DNA from: an uncultured Archangium sp.
Lineage (GTDB): Bacteria; Myxococcota; Myxococcia; Myxococcales; Myxococcaceae
DNA length: 16,915 bases
Assembly: GCA_946479335.1 (NCBI GenBank)
Contig: CAMLFP010000082.1
Location: forward strand, 1-16,915
Direction: 5' to 3'
In this document: positions 9,987 through 16,915 of the stretch, piece after piece
Position numbering within the stretch: the first letter of the stretch is position 1
Layout of the letters: each line of letters starts with the position of its first letter
The notes under the pieces: model-generated
The model's input: the letters and a program-made list of their open reading frames with translations, nothing else
Told to the model about the DNA's origin: nothing
Database searches by the model: none
Translations under genes and position numbers: made by a program

Positions 9987-11084
9987 ATGCCCTTGAATCA
10001 CTACGTCACCCTCGGCCGCTCCGGGCTGCGCGTCAGCCCCCTCGCACTCGGCGCGATGATGTTCGGTGACGATCTCGACGCGCAGTTCGGCGCGAAGGTC
10101 GGCAGCGACGTGCCCGAAGCGCAGCGCATCATCGACCGCTACCTCGCGCTCGGTGGCAACTTCATCGACACCGCGAACTTCTACATGCGCGGGCGCTCCG
10201 AGAAGATCATCGGCGACCACCTCGCGCACGATCGCGCCAAGCGTGATCGCGTGGTCATCGCCACCAAGTTCAGCGGCAACCTGTACCCCGGCGACCCCAA
10301 CGGCGGCGGGGCGAGCCGCAAGGCCATCGTCGCGCAGTGCGAGCAGTCGCTGCGGCGGCTGCGCACCGACTACATCGATCTCTATTACCTCCACATCTTC
10401 GACAAGCACACGCCGGTGGAGGAGACCGTCGCGGCGATGAACGAGCTCGTGCAGGCCGGCAAGGTCCGCTACCTCGGCATCTCCGACACGCCTGCGTGGC
10501 GCGCGACGCAGATGCAGTTGCTCGCGCAGGTGCGCGGTTGGGCGCCGTTCGTCGCGCTGCAGATCGAGTACTCGCTCATCGAGCGCACGGTGGAGGCGGA
10601 GCTGGTGCCGATGGCGCGCGAGTTCGGGCTGGGCGTGGTGCCGTGGTCGCCGCTCGGCGGCGGGCGCTTGAGCGGCAAGTACACGCGCGAGAACGCAGGC
10701 CAGGTGACGGGCGGGCGCGCCGCGGCGGTACGCGTCTCGGAGCGGGACTACGACATCGTCAACGTCCTGGCGAAGACGGCGAGGGAGCTCGACACGTCGA
10801 TTCCACGCGTCGCGCTGGCCTGGCTCAGCGCGCGGCCCGGCGTCACCGCGCCCATCGTCGGCGGGCGCACCGTGGGGCACCTCGAAGACAACCTCGCCTC
10901 GCTCGAGGTGAAGCTGAGCGCCGAGCAGGTGAAGGCGCTCGACGCCGTCTCCGCGCCGGTGTTGCCGTTTCCCACGGCGTTCCTGGCGGGCGCGCCGGCG
11001 GTGGCGGCGGGGGGCACCACAATCAACGGCGAGGCGTCGGTCATCTCGCCGATCCTCCCGCAGAAGCGGGGCGACCATTACTGA
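9987..11084 (+). CDS. Aldo-keto reductase
   Basis: A 365-residue NAD(P)H-dependent oxidoreductase with a TIM-barrel fold. The catalytic tetrad is visible as Asp61 and Tyr66 (NFIDTANFY), Lys94 (IATKFSG) and His136 (YLHIFD). Other family marks are LALGAMMFG (19-27), the RYLGISDTP block, PWSPLGGGRLSGKY and the coenzyme-site region near APIVGGRTVGHLEDN. The length and layout fit the YajO/Tas-like AKR class acting on small carbonyls, but the substrate cannot be read from sequence. The ATG at 9987 has AAGGAG 6 nt upstream (9975-9980), so in-frame codons reaching back across lysR are not part of it. Likely controlled by the divergent LysR protein. holB follows after 22 bp but has its own promoter-like motif. 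Confidence 0.95.
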   Translation: MPLNHYVTLGRSGLRVSPLALGAMMFGDDLDAQFGAKVGSDVPEAQRIIDRYLALGGNFIDTANFYMRGRSEKIIGDHLAHDRAKRDRVVIATKFSGNLYPGDPNGGGASRKAIVAQCEQSLRRLRTDYIDLYYLHIFDKHTPVEETVAAMNELVQAGKVRYLGISDTPAWRATQMQLLAQVRGWAPFVALQIEYSLIERTVEAELVPMAREFGLGVVPWSPLGGGRLSGKYTRENAGQVTGGRAAAVRVSERDYDIVNVLAKTARELDTSIPRVALAWLSARPGVTAPIVGGRTVGHLEDNLASLEVKLSAEQVKALDAVSAPVLPFPTAFLAGAPAVAAGGTTINGEASVISPILPQKRGDHY

Positions 11085-11092
11085 GCGCTCGT

Positions 11093-11100
11093 GGTAGGTC
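11093..11100 (+). promoter_or_regulatory. GGTAGGTC motif 6 nt before holB (-10 box or weak RBS)
   Basis: GGTAGGTC followed by GCGCGC directly precedes the GTG at 11107. The whole 14-nt block GGTAGGTCGCGCGC recurs exactly upstream of asnS at 15560-15573. This suggests a -10 element with transcription starting at or near the start codon. The AGGT core may instead act as a short Shine-Dalgarno sequence. Confidence 0.45.
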
Positions 11101-11106
11101 GCGCGC

Positions 11107-12135
11107 GTGCTCTCAGACGTCAAAGGACAGCCGCGTGCGGTGGAAGCGCTGAGCGCCGCGCTGGCGCGCAAGCAGCTCCACCACGCGTGGTTGTTCCAGG
11201 GGCCCGAGGGCGTCGGCAAAGAACTCGCCGCCGTCGGCGTCGCGCAGGCGCTGGTGTGCACCGAGAAGCCCTTCGAGGGCTGCGGCACCTGCGCGGCGTG
11301 CGTGCGCGTGGGCAAACGGAGCCACCCCGACGTCACGTGGCTGATGCCCGAGGCGGAGCAGATCGAGCGCGGGTTCGCGGGCCGCAGTGACTTCACCAAC
11401 ACGCCGTCGCGCGACATCCGCATCGAGCAGATCCGCAAGCTGCAGGAGCGCCTCGCCTTTCGCGCGCTGGAGGCGCCGTACAAGGTGGCGCTGCTGGTCA
11501 CCGCGCACGCCATGAACCCGTCGGCGCAGAACGCGCTGCTCAAGACGCTGGAGGAGCCGCCGAAAGACACGGTGCTGATCCTCATCTCCTCGGCGCCCGA
11601 CAAGCTGCTGCCGACCATCCGCAGCCGGTGCTCGAAGGCGACGTTCGGGCCGCTGCCGGTCGACCTCATCGCGGCGGAGGTGAAGGCGCGCGCCAAGAAG
11701 GGCGTCGATGACGCGCTTGCCGCGCAGATCGCCGCCATGGCGTCAGGCAGCCTCGCGCGCGCGCTGCAGTTCAACCCCGCGTCGCTCGAGAAGCGCCGGG
11801 AGTTGATCGAGGCGTTCGAGAAGCTGCGCTCCAATGACGCGAGCGCGTGGCTGGCGCTGGCCGAGACCTGGGCCGATGATCGCGAGACCGCCGAGGCGGC
11901 GCTGGAGCTGCTCAAGGTGTGGTTCCACGACATCGCGCTGGCGCAGGTCGGCAGCGACGCGCTGGTGAACCGCGATCTCTCTTCATTGGCGCTCGACGCG
12001 GCGGCGCGCATCTCGCCCGCGCGCCTGCAGCGCCGCGCGGTGGTGCTCGACGAGGCGAAGAACGCCATCACCGCCCGCAACGGCTCGGTGCGGCTGCAGC
12101 TCGAGCGGATGTTCGTCGAGATGTTCACCGCGTGA
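11107..12135 (+). CDS. holB: DNA polymerase III delta-prime subunit
   Basis: A 342-residue clamp-loader subunit of the replicative polymerase. The AAA+ fold shows GPEGVGKE (32-39) as the Walker A remnant, a zinc-binding set Cys51-x7-Cys59-x2-Cys62-x2-Cys65, NALLKTLEEPP (142-152) and the SRC motif (173-175). In Walker A the usual Thr/Ser after GK is Glu39, so nucleotide binding is probably lost; delta-prime is normally the non-ATPase stator, so this fits. The C-terminal helical collar domain (about 215-340) is poorly conserved, as usual. The GTG at 11107 starts a normal N-terminus (VKGQPRAVEALSAAL). The stop overlaps the transporter start as GTGA. The tmk gene often found before holB is not here. 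Confidence 0.93.
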   Translation: MLSDVKGQPRAVEALSAALARKQLHHAWLFQGPEGVGKELAAVGVAQALVCTEKPFEGCGTCAACVRVGKRSHPDVTWLMPEAEQIERGFAGRSDFTNTPSRDIRIEQIRKLQERLAFRALEAPYKVALLVTAHAMNPSAQNALLKTLEEPPKDTVLILISSAPDKLLPTIRSRCSKATFGPLPVDLIAAEVKARAKKGVDDALAAQIAAMASGSLARALQFNPASLEKRRELIEAFEKLRSNDASAWLALAETWADDRETAEAALELLKVWFHDIALAQVGSDALVNRDLSSLALDAAARISPARLQRRAVVLDEAKNAITARNGSVRLQLERMFVEMFTA

Positions 12136-13430
12136 AGCTGCCCGCCGCGTGGAAGGTCGGAGTGCTCTCCGCGCTCTACTTCGCGCAGGGGTTGCCCTTC
12201 GGGTTCCAGTCGACCGCCCTGCCGCTCTACCTCGGGGAGCTCGACCTCTCGTACACGCAGATCGGCTTCGCGCGCGCGCTGTCGGCCCCGTGGATGTTCA
12301 AGTTCCTCTGGGCGCCGCTGGTGGACCGGTTCGGTTCGCGCCGCCGGTGGATCATCGGCGCGCAGCTGCTGCTCTCGGCGACGTGCGTGTTCGTCTCGTT
12401 CTTCCCGCTGCGACACGAGACCCTGGCGCCGGTGCTGGCGTGCATCCTCGCGATGAACTTCTTCGCCGCGACCCAGGACATCGCGGTCGATGGCTTCGCG
12501 GTCGATCTCCTGAGCGCGCGGGAGCTCGGCGCGGGCAACGCGGCGCAGGTCGTCGGCTACAAGGTGGGCGTGTTGACCGGCGGCTCGCTGCTGGTGGCCC
12601 TGGTGGCGGCGCCCACGACGCGCGCGGCGCTCGAGCGCCTGCTCTCACGCGGCGACCTCGGCCCACCGGGCGCAGCGGGGCTCTCGCCAGCGCACGGCTG
12701 GTCGCTGCTGTTCTGGGCGATGGCGCTGTTGTGCCTGATGACGATGACGATGGTGTTCTTCGTGCGCGAACCGGCGCCGGTGGCGCGTGGCGCGGGGGAA
12801 GGGCGGGTGTCGTGGCGCGAGCTCGTCGCGAAGCTGAAGGCGAGCGCCCTCACGCGCGGCGCGGGGTGGCTGCTGCTGGGCGTCGCCACCTACAAGATGG
12901 GCGAGACGCTGGCCGACGCGATGTTCGGCGTGTGGCTCACCCGGGAGCACGCCATCCCCAAGGAGACGGTGGCGGTGTGGCTCGGCGGGTGGGGCATGGG
13001 CGCGTCGGTGCTGGGCTCGTTCGCCGGCGGCTACCTGGCGACGCGGTTCCGCGCCACGCAGGCGGTGTTCCTCGCGGGCGTGCTGCGGCTGCTCCCGTTG
13101 ATCGCGCAGTGGGCGTTGACCGCCGGCCTCATCGAGGTCGCTCGCGAGACGATCGTGCCCATCACCATCGCGGAGCACCTCTTCGGCGGCGCGCTCACCA
13201 CCACGATGTTCGCGTTGATGATGGCCTCGGTCGATCGCCGCATCGGCGCGACGCACTACACGCTGCTGGCGAGCGTGGAGGTGTTGGGCAAGTCGCTCCC
13301 CGGGCTGCTGAGCGGCGTGCTGGCCGACGCGCTGGGCGTCGCCCCCACCTTCGCGCTCGCCGTGGGGCTCTCGGCGGCGTTCCTGGTGGTGTGCCGGAAG
13401 TTGCCGGAGCCGCCGCTCAGGGCGTCTTGA
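12132..13430 (+). CDS. AmpG-like major facilitator superfamily transporter
   Basis: A 432-residue inner-membrane protein with about 12 hydrophobic helices. [12 protein letters not shown] (about 15-26), [24 protein letters not shown] (about 55-74) and [15 protein letters not shown] (about 115-130) are marks of the AmpG/PAT branch of the MFS, whose best-known member imports anhydromuropeptides from cell-wall turnover; acetyl-CoA transporters are relatives. It is shorter than E. coli AmpG (about 490 residues). The GTG start overlaps the holB stop (GTGA), so it is coupled to holB although no functional link is obvious. Muropeptide recycling is a reasonable but untested role. Its 3' end overlaps the convergent small lipoprotein gene by 14 bp. 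Confidence 0.88.
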   Translation: MKLPAAWKVGVLSALYFAQGLPFGFQSTALPLYLGELDLSYTQIGFARALSAPWMFKFLWAPLVDRFGSRRRWIIGAQLLLSATCVFVSFFPLRHETLAPVLACILAMNFFAATQDIAVDGFAVDLLSARELGAGNAAQVVGYKVGVLTGGSLLVALVAAPTTRAALERLLSRGDLGPPGAAGLSPAHGWSLLFWAMALLCLMTMTMVFFVREPAPVARGAGEGRVSWRELVAKLKASALTRGAGWLLLGVATYKMGETLADAMFGVWLTREHAIPKETVAVWLGGWGMGASVLGSFAGGYLATRFRATQAVFLAGVLRLLPLIAQWALTAGLIEVARETIVPITIAEHLFGGALTTTMFALMMASVDRRIGATHYTLLASVEVLGKSLPGLLSGVLADALGVAPTFALAVGLSAAFLVVCRKLPEPPLRAS

Positions 13431-13869
13431 CGCTCTCGCCGTCGTCGGTGGTCTGCGTCTCGCCGCCCGACTTCTTCGGGTCGCCGATCATCACCGAGTG
13501 CACGCGCTGGCTCTTCGCGCCGCCGAACACGCCCGACACCGAAACGACGATGTAGCCGTCGCCGTTGAACGCCACCTCGAACTCGCGCACCTCGCCGCGC
13601 TTGACGTCGAAGTCGGTCGCCACCTCGCCTGACGGCTTCACGCTCGTGCCGCGGATGCCGTTGATCGCCACGCTGTCGACGTGCCCGTCGCCCTCGAACG
13701 CGAGCCGCAAGAACGCGCGGTCGCTGCCCAGCTTCGAGGTCAACTGCGTCGGCGCGCCGGGCTTGCCGGCGACGTGGTTCAGCACCGTGGTGTCTTTTTC
13801 CTTCTCCTTCGGCGTGGTGCACGCCAGCCCGAGGACGGTGAGAGAAAGCAGGAAGGTTCGCATGGTCAT
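13417..13869 (-). CDS. Small lipoprotein of unknown function
   Basis: A 150-residue exported lipoprotein. The signal peptide [17 protein letters not shown] ends in lipobox LGLAC with lipidated Cys17, then a charged tether (TTPKEKEKD). The mature part looks like a small beta-sandwich (about 50-135), with alternating hydrophobic strands such as AFLRLAFEG, VREFEVAFNGDGYIVVSVSG and SVMIGD, and a polar tail. I do not recognise the family. The ATG at 13869 overlaps the metalloprotease stop as ATGA; a second ATG two codons later (13863) is an alternative. Coupling suggests that it works with, or is displayed beside, the metalloprotease. In-frame sequence upstream of 13869 is an Arg-rich shadow of that gene. 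Confidence 0.82.
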   Translation of the reverse strand: MTMRTFLLSLTVLGLACTTPKEKEKDTTVLNHVAGKPGAPTQLTSKLGSDRAFLRLAFEGDGHVDSVAINGIRGTSVKPSGEVATDFDVKRGEVREFEVAFNGDGYIVVSVSGVFGGAKSQRVHSVMIGDPKKSGGETQTTDDGESVKTP

Positions 13870-15470
13870 TGCCCTGAGATGTTGATGTTGACGGGGTAGT
13901 CGCCCTGTTGATCGTTGAGGCCGGTGACGACCGCGACGTAGGTGGTGCCGTTGACGGTGGTGTCGGCGTAGTCGACGGTGCCGCTGGAGCCGTCGAGCTC
14001 TCCGAGCTTCGTGCCGTTGGCGTAGAGCGCGATGTAGAACGGGAAGGCCGAGGTGACGTTCAGCCGCATGGTGCCGCCGGTGCCGGTGAACACGTAGTAC
14101 TCGTTCTGCTGCCACGAGTTGTACGGGTTGCCGCCGCCGAGCTGCACGGTGTGCGAGAACGGCAGCGCGGTCGCGAACACGTACATGTCGTAGAGCGCCG
14201 GGTCGCCCTGGCCGAAGTCGTCGCTGATGGGGCCGATGTTGTACGCGGCGAGCAGCGTGTCGATGGCGGTGAGGTTCGCGCCCGGGAGGCTCTTCATGCC
14301 GGTGATGAAGCTGCCCAGCGTGGTGACCGCGCGGGTGTTCTTCTCGTGGTTGGCCATCACGTCGTAGATCTGCCCCATCGAGAACGACGTGGTGTCGAAG
14401 GTCTCGTTGGTGCCCGTGTCGTGGAGGTCCCACAGGAGGCGGATGATGGTGTTCTCCGAGAACGCGCTGGGCTGCGCGTCGTCGTTGTTCACGTTCTCCG
14501 CGTCGCTGCTCCAGCCGGTCAACACGCCGTTCGACCACGAGGTGTCGACGTAGTCGGTCTTGTTGAGCGCCATCGCCGCGAGGCTGGTGCCCCAGCCCTC
14601 GCCGAACGCGATGCGCGGGTCGAGCACGTTGTTGCCGCCGCCGTGCGGGCCGCCGGGGCTGTCGCTGCGCGAGAGGTTGAACTCGAAGTAGTGCCCCCAC
14701 TCGTGGACGATGACGTTGCTGTCGAACTCGTCGGTGTCGGCGCCCTCGAGGCCCAGCACGTAGATCTGCCCGTCATCGGGCGCGAAGTGCGACGTGCTGA
14801 TCTGCCCCTTCGTCTTGTCGCCCTGCTCGGGGGAGTTCTCGGGGCTCCAGTTCACGTGCAGCTGCGGGAAGTTGACGTTGCGCTCCGCGAGGAATGACTG
14901 CGACGCGGTGTACATGCTGTCGAGGATCGCGAAGGCCGCCGCGAGGCGCTTGCTGGCGCTGTAGGTCGAGCCGGTCCACCCGTGGGTGGCGTGCACGTCG
15001 ACGGTGGTGGCGCTGCCCACGTTCGCCGCGGCGCCCCACGTCGGGTCTCCGTCGGTGTTGTCCTCGACCTGGATGGGCGGCGTCGTGGTGCGCGCCAACG
15101 CCTGCACGTGCAGCACGCCGCCGTTCGCCTGCACGGTGACGCTGTACGCGCCGTTGTCATCGGTGGTGGTGGTCGCCAGCACCGTCTTCTTGTCTTGAAG
15201 CACGCGCACCACCGCGTTGCGCACCGGCCGTTCTTCGGCGTTCGCGAAGTCGAGGGTCGCGCCGTCGTTCGTCGCGACCGACGGCACGTAGTCGTAGGTG
15301 ACGTGGCCGGAGAGGGTGAGCGAACCCGACGACGTCGTCTCATTGCCGGGGAGGCCGCCGGTGGTGCCGTCGCCGTTGTTGAGCCCGCCCCCTCCGCCGC
15401 CACCACCGGTTGGATCGCAGCCGGCGAAGAGCGCGCCCGCGATCAACATGGGAACCACCGGGAGTTTCAC
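13866..15470 (-). CDS. Lipoprotein zinc metalloprotease (HEWGH)
   Basis: A 534-residue secreted lipoprotein. The signal peptide has lipobox LFAGC (Cys18), followed by a Gly-rich tether (22-40). A carboxypeptidase-regulatory-like beta domain (about 50-128) precedes the peptidase region (about 165-440). HEWGH (256-260) is the HExxH zinc motif with Glu257 as base, and Glu291 in [12 protein letters not shown] is a likely third ligand, giving a gluzincin-type site. The last ~95 residues (about 438-534: [21 protein letters not shown] region to the end) resemble a PPC-type beta domain often found after secreted peptidases. Asp follows the lipidated Cys; in E. coli this retains a lipoprotein in the inner membrane, but the rule may differ here. 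The GTG start has GGAGGT 6 nt upstream (15477-15482). It is coupled by ATGA to the small lipoprotein gene. The exact peptidase family is not certain. Confidence 0.9.
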   Translation of the reverse strand: MKLPVVPMLIAGALFAGCDPTGGGGGGGGLNNGDGTTGGLPGNETTSSGSLTLSGHVTYDYVPSVATNDGATLDFANAEERPVRNAVVRVLQDKKTVLATTTTDDNGAYSVTVQANGGVLHVQALARTTTPPIQVEDNTDGDPTWGAAANVGSATTVDVHATHGWTGSTYSASKRLAAAFAILDSMYTASQSFLAERNVNFPQLHVNWSPENSPEQGDKTKGQISTSHFAPDDGQIYVLGLEGADTDEFDSNVIVHEWGHYFEFNLSRSDSPGGPHGGGNNVLDPRIAFGEGWGTSLAAMALNKTDYVDTSWSNGVLTGWSSDAENVNNDDAQPSAFSENTIIRLLWDLHDTGTNETFDTTSFSMGQIYDVMANHEKNTRAVTTLGSFITGMKSLPGANLTAIDTLLAAYNIGPISDDFGQGDPALYDMYVFATALPFSHTVQLGGGNPYNSWQQNEYYVFTGTGGTMRLNVTSAFPFYIALYANGTKLGELDGSSGTVDYADTTVNGTTYVAVVTGLNDQQGDYPVNINISGQ

Positions 15471-15491
15471 AAAGCCACCTCCATCAAGAAC

Positions 15492-15529
15492 GGGTCTACC
15501 GGCCGACTGCGGGGCGCGAGCGTAGACCC
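15492..15529. promoter_or_regulatory. Perfect 8-bp inverted repeat between the metalloprotease gene and asnS
   Basis: GGGTCTAC at 15492-15499 and GTAGACCC at 15522-15529 are exact inverted copies separated by 22 nt, so their centres are 30 nt apart, about three helical turns. Each arm reads GTAGACCC outward, toward the metalloprotease gene on one side and asnS on the other. They may be half-sites for a regulator, a pair of outward-facing -10-like elements (TAGACC), or a hairpin in an RNA. A terminator is unlikely because both genes point away. Confidence 0.45.
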
Positions 15530-15559
15530 AAAATCTCGCGTTCGCCCACGCGCTTTTGC

Positions 15560-15567
15560 GGTAGGTC
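15560..15567 (+). promoter_or_regulatory. GGTAGGTC motif 7 nt before asnS (-10 box or weak RBS)
   Basis: GGTAGGTC lies 7 nt before the ATG at 15575 and belongs to a 14-nt block identical to that before holB. No better Shine-Dalgarno sequence is present. A leaderless transcript is the favoured reading, with the AGGT core as a weak ribosome-binding site the alternative. Confidence 0.45.
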
Positions 15568-15574
15568 GCGCGCC

Positions 15575-16915
15575 ATGCAACTCGTCAGCGTGAAGCAGGC
15601 CCTGGCTGGACAACCGGCAGTGAACGCGAAGGTCGAAGTGCGCGGCTGGGTGCGCACGCGCCGCGACTCGAAGGCCGGCATCTCGTTCGTCAACGTGAGC
15701 GATGGCGGCTGCTTCGCGCCGATCCAGGTCGTGGTGCCGAACACGCTCCCCAACTACGAGAGCGAGGTGCTCAAGCTCACCGCGGGCGCGTCGATCTCCG
15801 CGACCGGCACGCTGGTGCAGAGCCAGGGCAAGGGCCAGTCGTTCGAGATCCAGGCCGACTCGGTGAAGGTCTTCGGGCTCGTCGACGACCCCGAGACGTA
15901 CCCGATGCAGCCCAAGGAACACACGATGGAGTACCTGCGCGAGCAGGCGCACCTCCGCCCGCGCACCAACACCTTCGGCGCGGTGAACCGCGTGCGTCAC
16001 CACGCCGCGCAGGCCATCCACCGCTTCTTCCACGAAGAGGGCTTCTTCTGGGTCAACACGCCGATCATCACCGCCAGTGACGCTGAAGGCGCGGGCCAGA
16101 TGTTCCGCGTCTCGACGTTGGACCAGGCGAACCTCCCGCGCACCGAGGCGGGGAAGATCGACTACGGGAAGGACTTCTTCGGCCGCGAGACGTTCCTCAC
16201 CGTGTCGGGGCAGCTGAACGTGGAGGCGTTCTGTCTGGCGCTCTCGAAGGTGTACACGTTCGGGCCGACCTTCCGCGCCGAGAACTCGAACACCACGCGC
16301 CACCTCGCCGAGTTCTGGATGATCGAGCCGGAGATCGCGTTCGCCAACCTGAACGACGACGCGGATCTCGCGGAGCGGTTCTTGAAATACGTCTTCAAGG
16401 CGATCCTCAACGAGCGCATGGACGACATGAAGTTCTTCGAGGAGCGCGTGCAGAAGGGCGTCATCGCGCGGCTCGAGGGCTTCGTGGGCTCCAGCTTCGA
16501 GCGCATCGACTACACCGACGCGATCGAGATCTTGAAGAAGGCGAAGAAGAAGTTCGAGTACGCGCCGGAGTGGGGGAAGGACCTCCAGACCGAACACGAG
16601 CGCTACCTGACGGAAGAGCACGTCGGCCGCCCGGTGGTCGTCATGAACTACCCGGAGCAGATCAAGGCGTTCTACATGCGCATGAACGACGACGGTCGCA
16701 CCGTGGCCGCGATGGACATCCTCGCGCCGGGCATCGGCGAGATCATCGGTGGCTCGCAGCGCGAGGAGCGCCTCGACCTGCTCGACGCGCGCATGAAGAA
16801 GATGGGCCTCGAGCCCTCGCACTACTGGTGGTACCGCGACCTGCGCCGCTACGGCTCGGTGCCGCACGCGGGCTTCGGGCTCGGGTTCGAGCGGCTCATC
16901 GTCTACCTGTGCGGC
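15575..16915 (+). CDS. asnS: Asparaginyl-tRNA synthetase, nearly complete (3' end beyond window)
   Basis: An open frame of 447 codons to the window edge, lacking only about 20 residues compared with the roughly 466-residue E. coli enzyme. It charges tRNA-Asn with asparagine in the cytoplasm. The N-terminal OB-fold anticodon-binding domain (about 17-105) begins [17 protein letters not shown]. The class II catalytic domain shows motif 1 around 143-166, motif 2 as [17 protein letters not shown] (228-244) with EFWMIEPE (246-253), and motif 3 as GFGLGFERL (433-441). The Asn-type rather than Asp-type enzyme is indicated by [15 protein letters not shown] and the motif 3 sequence. The ATG at 15575 gives a normal N-terminus ([10 protein letters not shown]). 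It diverges from the metalloprotease gene across 104 bp. Confidence 0.97.
   Translation, partial: MQLVSVKQALAGQPAVNAKVEVRGWVRTRRDSKAGISFVNVSDGGCFAPIQVVVPNTLPNYESEVLKLTAGASISATGTLVQSQGKGQSFEIQADSVKVFGLVDDPETYPMQPKEHTMEYLREQAHLRPRTNTFGAVNRVRHHAAQAIHRFFHEEGFFWVNTPIITASDAEGAGQMFRVSTLDQANLPRTEAGKIDYGKDFFGRETFLTVSGQLNVEAFCLALSKVYTFGPTFRAENSNTTRHLAEFWMIEPEIAFANLNDDADLAERFLKYVFKAILNERMDDMKFFEERVQKGVIARLEGFVGSSFERIDYTDAIEILKKAKKKFEYAPEWGKDLQTEHERYLTEEHVGRPVVVMNYPEQIKAFYMRMNDDGRTVAAMDILAPGIGEIIGGSQREERLDLLDARMKKMGLEPSHYWWYRDLRRYGSVPHAGFGLGFERLIVYLCG

Noticed and set aside
9138..12416. A 1092-residue minus-strand open frame across lysR, the aldo-keto reductase gene and holB
   Set aside because: It is low-complexity (Arg/Ala/Ser/His-rich), has no recognisable domain, and lies opposite or out of frame with well-supported genes. 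Long shadow frames are expected at this GC content.
13870..14700. An N-terminal extension of the small lipoprotein to 427 residues
   Set aside because: The extension is an out-of-frame shadow of the metalloprotease. The ATG at 13869 gives a clean signal peptide and lipobox.

Overview
The window is very GC-rich, gene-dense DNA, almost certainly from a myxobacterium or close relative (Myxococcota). The reasons are the strong G/C third-codon bias, a Ser/Thr kinase fused to PilZ-like and J-like domains, an extra DnaK-type Hsp70, DUF2400, and lipoprotein metalloproteases. Thirteen protein genes cover nearly everything. No RNA gene, insertion sequence, CRISPR array or convincing terminator was seen, and no stretch over 300 bases lacks a gene. 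Two genes run off the ends of the window: a proline/alanine-repeat protein at the left (minus strand) and asnS at the right (plus strand).

Layout. Positions 1-2517 (minus) hold a lidless Hsp70 of the DnaK type, followed 9 nt after its stop, in the same reading frame, by an open Pro/Ala protein built on an 18-bp (six-residue) repeat. Diverging from it, 2664-3467 (plus) encodes a degenerate class II glutamine-amidotransferase-like protein with Ser at position 2. Positions 3471-7740 (minus) form an apparent operon: polX, then a kinase/PilZ-like/J-like/TPR-like fusion, then a CPBP-family intramembrane protease overlapping the kinase by ATGA. Positions 7782-8968 (plus) carry a Rieske ferredoxin overlapping by GTGA a DUF2400/TIGR02757 protein with an endonuclease-III-like cysteine cluster. 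A LysR regulator (8972-9889, minus) diverges from an aldo-keto reductase (9987-11084, plus). Next come the DNA polymerase III delta-prime subunit gene (holB) and an AmpG-like transporter, again coupled by GTGA (11107-13430, plus). Converging on these, 13417-15470 (minus) encodes a HEWGH lipoprotein metalloprotease overlapping a small lipoprotein by ATGA. Diverging from it, asnS starts at 15575.

Regulation. Several unit-leading genes have a TA-rich or GGTAGGT-type hexamer only 6-8 nt before the start codon. Two of them (holB and asnS) share an identical 14-nt block, suggesting leaderless transcripts, although the AGGT core could instead be a weak ribosome-binding site. Other genes (amidotransferase-like, aldo-keto reductase, metalloprotease) have clear Shine-Dalgarno sites. 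The metalloprotease/asnS gap holds a perfect 8-bp inverted repeat.

Most genes are housekeeping or ordinary accessory genes. The least explained items are the Hsp70 plus hexapeptide-array pair separated by one in-frame stop, the four-part kinase with its coupled membrane protease, the amidotransferase-like protein without its nucleophile, and the Rieske/DUF2400 iron-sulfur pair.
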